Assembly: GCA_013368445.1 (NCBI GenBank)
Contig: JAACJO010000036.1
Coordinates: 155,698 to 219,697 of the forward strand
DNA: 64,000 nt
DNA from: Leucocoprinus leucothites
Lineage: Eukaryota; Basidiomycota; Agaricomycetes; Agaricales; Agaricaceae
Direction of reading: 5' to 3'
Shown here: one piece after another, positions 35,215 through 46,276 of the stretch
How the letters are laid out: each line of letters opens with the position of its first letter
How positions within the stretch are numbered: position 1 is the stretch's first letter
The notes under the pieces: generated by a model
The model's input: the letters and a program-made list of their open reading frames with translations, nothing else
The model's database searches: none
What the model was told of the DNA's origin: nothing
Program-made: the position numbers and the translations under genes

Positions 35215-36294
35215 CTAGCGGAACAAATCATGCTCGGAGGGGTAAGCCGTGTAAGGTGGGCTCCCACCAGTGGGGGTCGGAGGTGTATTATCTTGGAATG
35301 CAGCAGGGGCTTCCATAGCCCAAGGAATTGGCTCCAGCCCAAAGGAGTGGTGATTCCTGGTATGGTCTTGCTCTGGACTGAATGGCTGCCCCCAGAGTAC
35401 ACTATGCGAATGTCGTCGAAGTTGATCATGCCGGGAGTCGGGTATGGAGTGTCCCTGGACGAGGTAAAATGCAGGAGACGCTGAATCGGAATGATGATTT
35501 GAATCCTGCCACTGGGTGTATTGGCGTGGCGGGACCTCGGGCACGTTGTGACTATATTCCTGGTGGTACGAGTGGGAACGAGCATCTCCTGTCCAAGGAT
35601 CGTGTGCACCGTTGATATCTAGATGTTCGGAGTTTTGAGGTGACGAGAACACTTCAGGTGATCCGTTTGGAGTATCTCCTTTGGCCACAAAGGTATATTG
35701 CGATGGGCTTGGGTGCTCTGAATAAGATTGAATAGGTGATGGTGTTTGCACAGGTGCTTGATGTGATACTACAGAAAATTTGCCCGGAGGCACCTCTGAG
35801 AGAGGACCGGGCCGATTCGAAGGCTGCGTTCTTGAAGAATAGCTTGAGGACGCATGTACAGTGACCCAAGGATCCACCAGTGGGACAGGGTTGGGTGAGA
35901 GAGGCGGCAGTGATATGTGAGTATCCGTTAGGGAGGTTACTTGATTCTGCAATGGACCGTTTCGGTGTCCATGGCCAGCCGGAGGTGTGTTGTGTAAGTC
36001 TCCTGTATTTGTTCCCGCAGGAGACTGCTGAGGGCCAGATTGCGGACGCTGAGCGACAATCAGTGCGTTAGGCTTGTATTCACCGTTGGACAGCTCAGTT
36101 CAGAAAAGAGTTCTTACTGGCGGACTCGAACCTATGTTTCCTTCCGACATCCGGTCGTCCGTTGGAATATTGTTAGGTGCATGTACCTTGCTGTGCTTGC
36201 CCCGTCCAGGTCCATAATTGTAGTTCACCTGATGTCCAGCAACGTAGGTGAAATCACTTCCTTGTATGTCGAACTGAGGGACGGCGGTTGCCAT
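35215..36294 (-). CDS. P6: motif plus disordered-tail family protein
   Basis: Predicted 336 residues, unknown function. Exon 1 (36294-36118) begins MATAVPQFDIQGSDF then TYVAGHQVNYNYGPG. Exon 2 (36048-35215) is Pro/Ser/Gln/His-rich and contains HNTPPAGHGHRN and RRHSHSVLWGQ near residue 269, the latter shared with P1, P4 and P8. The intron is phase 0 (GTAAGA...GCTCAG). The ATG at 36294 is preferred over one 33 codons upstream because it aligns with P2/P5 and follows an A/T box at 36338-36346. The 3' half lies in the segmental duplication, whose other copy is the P3 fragment. Gene is convergent with P5. Confidence 0.75.
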
Positions 36295-36346
36295 TCTGGG
36301 GGCGTGAGGCGAATTTTCTGATAACAGACTCCCTGGCTTAAAAGCG

Positions 36347-38068
36347 ATAGGAATACTTCTACAGCTTTTGTATCGGACATGGCTATACGGCAATTTGCAC
36401 GTGTTCAGGGCCTCGAATCTGTGTCTTCAGCAATATCCATAGTATTACAGCTTGCAGCCGCATATACCAAGTTCAAATGCCCTTAGCCCTGCGCGGTGCC
36501 CCGAAGCGTATATCACAGCTAAGGGTCTGCTCACACACAGCCATGGCATAGCCTCTCCTTGACTGAAGGGTGACACGTATCCTTTTAGGTTTGCGCTACT
36601 TATGAGAATTCGGTACCAGGAAATTGAGACAGACGCTTCGTCCTCGGTCACCCGCTAGGGTGTGGTCTATTACTCCTGAGGGTGTACATGAAGAGTTGGA
36701 GACGCAAAGGTATCAACAGCTTGATTGAATCATCACCCGTCTCCGTGAGTGCGAAGAAGTTTGACTGCATTGTCAGAGAAGCCGACGAGCATCAGAATAC
36801 ACTCCTATTTTAGTAGTTTCGCTGTGTTTCCCAGCAACATTTATGAGCCTTTGACAAGACAGCGACCATTACCTGTACATCAGGAACGCTGTTGGTGCGT
36901 AAGGCGCACTGAGATATGTTGTCCCGTAGTTTCTGAATGCAAAGAACAATAGGGGGTCCTAAGAGGCAAGCGCCGAGACGGAGTATGCCAGAGTACAATG
37001 CAGTGTATGGGTGGATGTACCAAACCGGCTGAAGGACTATGTGCTGCAGGACTGGCTCCTTTGACTAAGGAAACTCACACATGAGGTAGGGTCCGAGGCA
37101 ATTGTCGCGGTCAAACCATCCCAGATCCTGACAATATTTCCGGAGAGTCATCAGAATAGGGAATTCGGAGGTGAAACCTGATAAGTTATGTTGCTGTTAG
37201 GATGCATCCAATTGCTCATGAGATCATTCAAAAAAGCGAAGTATAGTATGTAAGTGGCGATACGGAGGGTTATGCGCCGTTGGGCATAGCCTGTACTGCC
37301 CTACGCCATTAGCATCTGGGAGCGAAGCGGCAGCGAGCGTGTAAACAAAATCTTTAAGCGATAAACACTTTTTTCTCCAAAGTCAGTACGGTGACGTCAT
37401 CGACTTCACCTGCCCTTCATGGAGTGCCTATTTCGATTCCTCCAGGTATCTCAAGAGTGTATCTCCTGGTATATTACTGTAGTATGCAACACTTGTGAAT
37501 AGGCTCCTAGGGACTTGAGCTACCAGGTTTGTATCTGTTACACACCACGAAATGCCAATTATTCTGTCAAAATCTATTTAAAGAGCTGTGAGCGGTAACC
37601 ATCAAGCCCTCAGTGAGCGCTGAACAGTCGCTAACCTAGTTCCGCAATGATGCTGAAGCGCTGGCTAGGAGGTACTAAGCTTGCTATCTAACAATGAAGC
37701 AACCTCACTAAATGCTGGACACCTGACACAACCCCGATCGAACCTACTGAACTTTGAAGGCACCGTACCGTCAATGCGCCTCTCCGGGTCTCCAGATAGG
37801 GGTTTTAGACCTTCACAATTTCAGTCTGGAAGAGAGTGGTCATGGCAAGTGCCTGCTATTTTGAGCCAAAGGGATTATTAAGGTAATTATCCATTCAATT
37901 TTTAACTTAAAAATACGTCAGAACATTGGCGCAGAGTGCCCGGATCACTACCTGTTAGGGGCGCTATGAGCATCCATGCGCTTGCTAATTCAACGTGTTA
38001 CCCCTGCAGTGTTGGTGGATCGCCCACAAAGATGAGTTGGGATACTGGTTTTTACAGCTATTTCCACG
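36347..38068. other. Intergenic stretch between divergent P6 and P7
   Basis: About 1.7 kb with no supported gene; open frames are short and featureless. Confidence 0.5.
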
Positions 38069-38074
38069 TATAAG
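38069..38074 (+). promoter_or_regulatory. TATA-like box of P7
   Basis: TATAAG, 54 nt upstream of the P7 ATG, the same spacing as in P1, P10 and P11. Confidence 0.45.
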
Positions 38075-38127
38075 ACCATTGGAGGCTGGCTCGATTGTAA
38101 CTGGCACACAAAACATCTCTATTCACC

Positions 38128-39075
38128 ATGCATTCAGTCAACTTCACAAACAGCAGTGTTTTCGTGATAAACAATAGTACTATCACTCATGTTTCCGGAA
38201 ACCAAGTCAACTATGATGTTTCCGTTAAATCCTCCTCTCGTACGACGAATTTCACTGCACCTCATCGACAGCAATACAACCCCGCACATGGCCCCACCAC
38301 CACCACAAGTTCTGGGCCTGCTTTTATACCAGAGTCCCATGCTCAGAAATCAGTCATTCCAGTTCGCGCTCAGCGAGATGACGAGGTGAGCACACTCTAA
38401 GCCGCTCCTGAATAAGGATGGTATATTAACTCGGGGGACTCTCAGGGACAACAAAACCAACTTCAGGTCTCTCGAACCTCTGGATCGCCTACGCGAGACA
38501 TCGCTCACCCTGTCGCCTCTGGAGCACAATCACTCGTTATTACTCAGTCTAGTTCATCGACCCCATCCAAGTCCACCCCTCCTCCGTCCCGCTGGACCTC
38601 TGCACTGAATATTGCCAATGAACACGGGCAATCCTGCCCTCATACATTCTCTGAAACCCAGTACCCCTGGGATAATAGCGTATACACCACACAAGCCCCA
38701 CTATCGCCTTCAACCGGATCCCAATATACCACCTCCCAAATGCCGTTTATCCCCGGTGTTACTGCTACTACGACAATAACAACAACAAACGAGGGGAGCA
38801 ACCCAAGTGATCGTCAGCACGAGAACATGATGATGCCTCACCACCCCTACTGGAGAGAAACAAGCTCAGTTGCACCACTGCCTCCTCGAAACTTCCACAG
38901 CCAGATGCACCACTCACAAGCTTCTGAATTCTATCATCCAAATCATTTTGAACAGCGTGACCAGCGGTTGTTCTTCCACCAGGAAGAGACTGCTCATTCT
39001 GCTATTAACGCTTCGAAAAACGCGTCCATAAATATTTGTCGTTGCCAACATACAGATCCGGGCTGTGCCCAATAA
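38128..39075 (+). CDS. P7: motif plus disordered-tail family protein
   Basis: Predicted 295 residues. Exon 1 (38128-38385) begins MHSVNFTNSSVFVINNS and continues TITHVSGNQVNYDV, the family motif with Ile in place of the second Phe. Exon 2 (38446-39075) is Ser/Thr/Pro-rich, His-rich near the end, and finishes with a small Cys-containing tail (CRCQHTDPGCAQ). The phase-0 intron is GTGAGC...CTCAG. Its second exon has no internal ATG until 38740, so the exon was placed by the splice sites and open frame. The MVQSPLP and RRESH motifs of P1/P4/P8 are not present. P7 converges with the dynein gene. Confidence 0.7.
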
Positions 39076-39651
39076 TCTGTTGCATTCCTACGTTATTCTT
39101 GCACAATGCAGCGAGGATGTCGAAATGCAGGGGAAGAGGGGAGGAGGAAAGGGGTAGCGTGTATTTTGGGAAAATCACGAGGCGATAGTGTGGTGTTCAT
39201 ATGTAGCTTTATCTTTTGATTCATTTCACAATCCTCGTCCCGAGCGTATGATACTTTTATACCAAAAACCGACCTTCTATTATACGCAATATAATATGCT
39301 TTAACGTATCAATCCACATCGAATAATTCACAAATAGCCCACACACAAATTCCAAAGGCATAATTACCGGCCCAATAACAACGGAGAAAGCCCGATGGGT
39401 AAACCTGGGGAGCGCAGTTGTTGCTCGCCACAGGAAGTGAGAGTAGGAGAGAGAAAGAGAGAAGAAAAAGGAAAGTGATTGCATAAAATAAACCGAACTA
39501 AAGGATATACACATAAGACGAGAACGAGCGACAGATCCAGAAAATGCATCACGACGAAAAAAAAGAGAGGCAAAGGAACCGTGTGGGGGGTATGTTACTA
39601 AGTACTCTACACCGAGAAGCAGAAAAAAAAACCATCCAAAAAAACACCACC
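39076..39651. other. 3' regions of P7 and dynein tail gene
   Basis: Converging 3' ends. A minus frame at 39257-39655 is hydrophobic and T-rich but does not continue dynein homology. Confidence 0.5.
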
Positions 39652-42600
39652 TCAAAACCTCCTCGACGCACCCACCAACCCCTCAATACTCTGATGCTCG
39701 AGATCATTCCTCGCCTTCAAAATCGACGCATGCATCTCCTTCATCGCATTCCCCAACTTCACCCCAAACCGACTCAATATATCCCTCTGCCACGAATCAT
39801 ACTTGGCATTCACCCGACTCTGCACCTGCTCATAATCAATCACGCACACCCCAAACGATTTCGACGTCTCGCTCGTGTCAAATGTCGATCGTGCTTTCTT
39901 AATCTCGATAAGGAGCTGTTGCCAGTGTAAAAGCGAGTCGCCGAGGCGGTTGAATACGTATTCGGCTTCGAGGTCCCACAAGGATTGGAATTGGAGCCAT
40001 TTGGCAACGTAGTCTTTGAGCTGTTGGACTTTGGTTTCGATGAGCTGGAAAGGTTTTTCAAGGGTGTTGTCGGTGAACCTTGTGAGCTATTCATAGAATT
40101 CCATCAGCGCCAATCATAGGCATCGAGATAATTATACGCACAAGAGACACGTATGTGACTTCAACCGCAGACGCTTTCTGCATCTGCAGCCCAATCTCAT
40201 ACCGCGAACTCTGGATTCTTCTTAGCCGACAAACAACACCTAACCAACCACATCAGCTTTCTTCATCACAGATAACACCTTCAGCTGACTCACCAAGCCA
40301 ATCATGCAACTGTTTAATCCACGTCGCCCTCGCATACTCAATCGGCGGATCCAAGAAAATAACCTGATTCTGAATCCTAATCTCATGCACAATGGGCTTA
40401 ACCACCATATGCGTCTCCATAAACTGGCCATCAACCACGTCAACATCTCACCCTCTCAGGGGAATAACAAAGAAAACACACACCTTTTCCTCCTTCACAC
40501 CTTTCCCCCCTCTCCTCTTCCCTCCCACACCCACACCACCTCCAACACCGACACCACCCACATCTCTCACGCCCTGCACAACAGGCCCTCCGGTCTCCCT
40601 CCTCATCGCCATCATCGTCGTCTCCCCATCTTCATTCTTATCAAACTCGGTACACCAAACTTGAATAATGGAGACTAAACGTTGAAGGAGAATGTCTTCT
40701 ATACGTTTGTCGAGTTCTGCTACCCAATTTTCGAGGTTCGCGTAGCCCTCTAAATTGAGTTTGTCGATCTAAAACATGAGGTAGGTGTGAGAATTGGAGC
40801 CTAGACGAAAGAGGGAGGGGGAGACGTACGGAGGCTTGGATCTTTCCTAGTAAATCCGAGAACGCTTCTGTGGTATACGAGCACGTCGCAAGATCATCCA
40901 CATTCCGTAGGATATCTTTATACAAGTCGATCACATTATTGGTTTTATCCTAGCGCCCGAAAACAAACAAACAAAACAGACTCAGCGCTTATAAAGAAGG
41001 TAAAATAAAGAAGGACAGTACCTGCAACACCGAAACCACACCCGCAAACTCTCTCACAAACTGTATATGTCTATTATCCCTCGCATCCGCAGAAGACACA
41101 TATCTCGCCGTGTCATACTGATTCACAAAATGATCCCACCGGATATTCATCCCTACAAAACACACACACAGACAAACCCCATGTCAGAAAAACACAGAAA
41201 CATCAATGAAGTATACACACCTCGACTTATCATTCTCTGCGCATCATTCCTATAATCCGCAACCAACCACTCAATTCCCCTATTCCTCTCCACCAAATCC
41301 AGCGTCTGCCCATACGTCCTCACAGTCTCCATCAAACTCACAGCATGGGGATACACCCTCTTCGCATCCTTCGCCATATTCGTCACTGCATGCGGTACAG
41401 AAAATCCCAACCATAACAAATTGCGAATTTCTTTGAAGAGCGTGATAATTTGAGGATCAAAGTTGACTGCGAGTTGCAGTTGCCAACCCCCGGCTCCCCC
41501 GGCTGTACCAGACGTGCCTGAGCCAAACCCGACTCCAATTCCGCTTCCTGAGGAAGCAGCAGTGGTGGAGGTAGCATTGGTGGTACCACTTGAGCCGGGG
41601 GCAGTTGCATTTCGAATCCGGACAATTTCGAATAACCGCCCATCAACACCCATATTCCGCCTATTGATATCCTGCATCCACGCATCGAAAACCAATTTCG
41701 TATCCAACTTTTTCCTGAACGCGAGCGACTCCTGTTGTAGCTTTTGCCCTTCGGCATACAGCTCCCAACCCTTGCCCAACACGTCTTCTACACGTTTCAT
41801 ATAAGTGTGCAGTTGCCTGTCGATCTGTTTAGCCCAGATGATGGCACCAGCAATAGGTGGTATGTCGCGCATTTGCGACATGTGATAGGCTTCGGAGGAG
41901 CGGTATTGGGTTTTGAATTTGTGGTGGAGGCGTTGAATGTCTTCTTTGACGCTGTCGATGAGTTGGGTTTGGTATTCTTGAATGGCACCACGGATCTAAA
42001 ATGAAACTGTATTAGAAATGGTGTATAGAGTAAAAAGAAAGAAAAATACCTTTGGACGAACGAATAATGCATTAAACTTCGAAAACACACGAAACATCTC
42101 ATTCGCATTTCGTGCCGTCCCAAGCCGATCTCTCAACCTCGCAATAATCTGATTCTCAACTCGTGAAACACGCTCATTATATGCGTTTTCTGCCGCAACC
42201 CAAATCTCCGTTCCCTCTAAGGAAAATAAAAGCCTCATCAGCCTCCAGAGACCAAGAGAAAAACAGCAACACTTACCAACCGAAACATCCAGCACATCAA
42301 TCCTCTTGACAACTTCATAAGCCTCCTTCACTTCCTCCTCCATATCCATCCCTCCAACGTCCCCAACGCCAGACCCAATAACACCAGCCGCAACACCCGC
42401 ACCCGCAAACACCATCGTCGTACCACCTAATCCCCTCGTCGGGCCCGTCATCACCGCCAACTGCTCATGTTGCTTCCTCCAATCCCTCAAATATCGACAC
42501 CTCTCCTGCAGCTTGGCATGCGCAGGAGAAATCTTGATCGGAATAAACTTTTCCGATCGTCGACGGGTGACTTCACGAGCGACATTGGTGAACTCTTTCA

Positions 42601-44020
42601 TTAGATCATCCCATGTTCGGAAGATGTTCATAGTTTGAGAGAGCAGACGTTCAAAGGTGTCGTAGGGTGTGTAAGGGAGTCGGTGAGAGGTGAGAATGCG
42701 GAGGAGTTGATCATTGAAGTCTCGGGAGATAGCTTCGACGAGTGGGAGAGCGCGACGGATGGGATAGGGTGAGAGTTTGAGTTTGCGGTTGATGTGCCCA
42801 AAAATGAGGTGTAAGCTTTCTTGGATCTTATCGAGATCCGTGGCGGAGAGGAGTTCGTTCAAGGGAAAGTCCTTCATGAGTTGGTTGTATTTGTGTACCA
42901 GGTCTGTTGCGTCTTTGAGACCTGTGTCGGCCATGAAACTGACAGTGGCGTGGAAGCGTTTGGCGTTCCGTAGACAGTCCATGACGACGTTGACCTGTTC
43001 TGAGCGGAGCTGATTCTCGATCCCTTCGAGGGCGCGTTCGAGGGAAAGCCAAAAGTTGATTTCTTGGGAGGCGGTTCCAGAGGAGACGTCGCGCGTGAGC
43101 TTGGTTACGGCTTGGATGGATTTGATCCATGAGTTGACGTGGGCGTGGAGGGTATTGAGGAAGGTAGAATCGTTGAGGAGCTTAGGGGGGATATGAGAGA
43201 TGTTTGGCCGGACGCCGGCTCCTTGTGCCTACGCATGTCAAGGTTAATATCCGAGGGACAGGGGGAGGTTTGACACACCTGTTCGACTGCTCGTTGAATC
43301 ATGGGGTGAATGACAAGATGTGTTTCAGGGATTTCGACGTTTTGCTGGAGGTGCAGTAGCGACAATTCGAGCTCGGCAAACTTTTTCTTCGTCATTGGAA
43401 TACCTGATAAAAACAAGTCAATTGAATGCTTCTATGCATGTCGCTGGTGACTGACCCATCTTCGTATCTCCACCATCCTTGCTTCCTCCCCGCGACCCTA
43501 CAAAGGCATCGAACCAGGGCTTGACACCCTGACTGACAACAGCGTGAAGACTCTCATAAGGCGTCTCGTCCCCTGCAAAGAGATTGAGGAAATGGAGCTG
43601 CGTCGCGAGAGGCACAAGGGGATCCAGAGTTGGGCTGCGCTTAATGAGAGCGAGCGTTGTAACATTTGAAGAATTGTATGTGAGATGCGGTGTGAGGTGG
43701 TACGTGTATGTCGGTGCCAATCCTTCCTCTGCAAAACTACAGTCAATATCAAAACATAAGCCTACGCCAAAATACACACCATCGGACTCGTCCTTTGTTT
43801 TCACAATATATATCACTCCCCCAGCTTCAGCTGCAAATCGGCCCACACGCTCGTCAAACTCGTCGTCAAAGAGCGTGTCGAGGTCCACAGGGTCGGCTCC
43901 TATCACTGGCGGTAACAATGCCAGGAGGTATTTGCGGAAAATCAGAGGGTCAAATACTGCTGAGGGTTCTACAGCAGTATCGCCGTTCATCGTCCCGTTC
44001 GTGTGTGTTGGCGGGTCCAT
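39652..44020 (-). CDS. dhc1: Cytoplasmic dynein heavy chain, N-terminal (tail) half
   Basis: Tail part of the minus-end microtubule motor that moves nuclei and vesicles. Eleven exons join without phase error: 44020-43456, 43403-43279, 43228-42277, 42216-42050, 41995-41221, 41152-41022, 40949-40830, 40768-40484, 40423-40294, 40239-40142, 40086-39652, giving 1260 residues (an optional 51-nt in-frame intron near 43790-43737 would make 1243). The N-terminus [13 protein letters not shown] leads into the DHC_N1 tail: [34 protein letters not shown], and [13 protein letters not shown] near the C-terminus. The frame ends just after LEHQSIEG with a stop, where normal heavy chains continue into linker and AAA motor (over 4000 residues in total). 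No motor sequence follows. In Ustilago maydis and Agaricomycetes the heavy chain is encoded by two separate genes, so this is most likely the tail gene, not a pseudogene. A Gly/Ser/Thr/Ala linker near 41500-41600 looks species-specific. Confidence 0.9.
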
Positions 44021-44434
44021 GAGGTGTTACTGGCGCAGTACACCGAAAAATAAGGAGTCCTTGGACGTCGTAGCGTGTCGTGAGAGGTGATGCGTGCGAG
44101 GGGGCTGATCGTCAGTAGTATATGCGCGTAGGCGCTGTTGTACACGATGAGAAAGAGGATTTGCTCGTCTTCGACCGCAGTGACCAGCTGCTCGCTTTCT
44201 CGTCGTCGTCTTCTTCTTCACAGAGTTGCTAAAGACGTGACCATTGATCACGTGGTGTCTGCTCCGGCCCGCGCTTGCGCTCACCAGCCCTGAGAACGCA
44301 CTTATGCACCCACCCATTGTCCAAGTTGACATATATGCTCATAATCGGTCGCAGCCGACTTCCTCTCAAATTTCCGAGGCTGCGGAGGCGGTGTTTTCTT
44401 TGCAAAGCCAATAAGGGACAAACAACACAGAGAT
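44021..44434. promoter_or_regulatory. Bidirectional promoter region, dynein tail and P8
   Basis: About 0.46 kb separates the divergent starts of the dynein tail gene and P8. It holds the P8 TATA box at its right end. No other gene is supported. Confidence 0.45.
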
Positions 44435-44442
44435 TATAAAAT
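44435..44442 (+). promoter_or_regulatory. TATA box of P8
   Basis: TATAAAAT. It is 50 nt before the ATG at 44485 but only 23 nt before the ATG at 44458, which supports the internal ATG as the start. Confidence 0.5.
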
Positions 44443-44484
44443 CCGTGCCGAAGGATCATGACTCCTCTTCATCCCCAAGCATCA

Positions 44485-46276
44485 ATGGTCGCCAGCTTTG
44501 AGCGCTCAAGCAACTTTTCCATCAACAACAGCTCGTTCACTCATGTCGCTGGTAGTCAGCACAACTACAACTTCCGAGGTCAACCTGACTTCGAGACGGT
44601 AGCGCAAGTCACAGGAGCCAATACCGGGTTAAATCGTTTACCTCCTCAAAATGTTCCTCCTGCTGTTGAATCTTCAAACGCACAAAGACTCGAAGACGCC
44701 CCTGATACACCGGGCAGTCATAGGGTGCGCGCCCTAATACTTCTACTCATCATTAGGTATTAATCTTTTTCTTTTTCTTCAGCCCCATGATCGTCAACGG
44801 CAATCCCGTACCTCGACCATGAATACAAATGACTCACCGCCGCCCGTTGCCGCTCGTCCTATCTCGAGCGACTCTCATCGCTCCACGATAGAGAGCCAGG
44901 TCGCTCCCCGCCTTCAGGAGTCTCAAGACACACTCTCCCCAACAGGACGTTCTACTCCGAGGATTCCCTTTGTACATCCAGGACCTCCACCCCCACTTCT
45001 AGTGGACCCCAGTCTACAGCGTTTACGGCTGCTGCAAAGGCTTGGAGAAGCTCCTCTCACTGATTCTCCTGCCTCTCCTGCGAGGTCTCCATCCCCACAA
45101 AATTCACCAAGCTCAGCGCTGTCCCCTCCTTTACGAGAAGCATCATTACCCGCAACAGGCGCAAATCAAACACACTCCCTTTATCCCCCACAAAGCGCCG
45201 GGTCTCAATACCCAGTGCGTTCAGCGACACCAGCACGCTTCAGCACGCTACCCACTCCCCCACCTTCCCGCTCCGCCGCCGAGACACCTCGACCTCCGGT
45301 TCCTCCTCGTCCACCCTCGCTAGCATTCACAGGAGGCTATCCTACCTCTCCTCCGATCAGAAATAGCACTTTGGATACCCTAATAAGCGTTCGCGCATCC
45401 CCTAGCGCTCGCGCATCCCCTAGCGCTGCACCGCCATCGCCCCCGAATTTGACACCGCCTACTGCTCCCGAGGAATTAGCAACAGCGCGTCATAGCCCAC
45501 CACGTGCGCCTTGGGAGTCGAATGCCGGTAGCGTTCCATTACCTTTGAGTCCTTCGAGTCCGATGATAGGTCGTCGCTCGGACAGCCTTGCAAGTAATGG
45601 AATTGGAAGACCTCTCCCGCCGGGTAATGCGTGGTTGGAGGGACAGAGGATGGTTCAAACTCCTCTTCCGAATATCCAGGAAAACACTTATCGTCCCTAC
45701 GATTTCCCTCCTACCCCTACCCCTCACCCTCATCCCTATGCTCATGCTCAGCCTCAGTACCACACGCCACCCTTCCGAGCGCACACAACCCCCACCCCCA
45801 CTCCTGCCCCTTCGTACCCTCACTCTCCCCCTTCCACCCCATACGCTCACCCGGCACCTGTAAACCAGGATATGTACGTTCAACGTATCCAAACTCACTC
45901 TTCCATCCGCCGCGAATCACACGATATACTCTGGGGCTCAAGTTCTGGACCTCCTGCCACACATACTCCTACACCTGCACCTGCACCTGCACCCGGACTC
46001 GCAGGTACACCTCCCATGCCCATGTCACCTCCAACGCAATTTCCTCGGCCCAATGACTTGAGCCCTTCCTATACCCCGCGACTTCAAGCTCCAGCCCCGG
46101 ATGCCTGGGTCCCGCAAATCGGTAGCCAATCTGGATTGAACATGAATGGAGGACGTCCTGGGCCTGGATACAGCCACTCGGAGCCTCAACCTCCTCAGCA
46201 GCAGCAACAGCAGCAGTGGGATTCTCGGGCTGGTGGAGTGTTGATGTCTGATTCGTTCTATTATCAGCCTTATTAA
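44485..46276 (+). CDS. P8: motif plus disordered-tail family protein, longest of the first group
   Basis: Predicted 577 residues. Exon 1 (44485-44724) begins MVASFERSSNFSINNSS then FTHVAGSQHNYNF, almost the P1/P4 motif. Exon 2 (44783-46276) is extremely Pro/Ser/Thr-rich, with WLEGQRMVQTPLPN near residue 364, RRESHDILWG near 456, a short CAG-coded Gln run (46195-46217) and the aromatic end DSFYYQPY, recalling the P1 end TYYNAY. The intron is phase 0. The ATG at 44485 was chosen because it aligns with family starts (M-x-x-S-F) and is 50 nt from the TATA box; an in-frame ATG at 44458 would add nine residues. It is divergent from dynein and is the only member of the N/S-motif group outside the duplication neighbourhood. 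Confidence 0.8.

Larger units (their letters stand above)
28924..35524 (+). repeat. Segmental duplication, copy 2
   Basis: Colinear with 8390-14985. It carries P4 (minus), the conserved broken middle, P5 (plus) and the 3' half of P6 (minus). Similarity stops within P6 at the point where copy 1 is cut by MITE 1. P6 itself continues intact beyond. Confidence 0.85.

Noticed and set aside
39257..39655. Minus-strand frame directly after the dynein stop, considered as continuation of the heavy chain
   Set aside because: It is hydrophobic and phenylalanine-rich from T-rich DNA, shows no linker or AAA sequence, and lies in the converging 3' region of P7.
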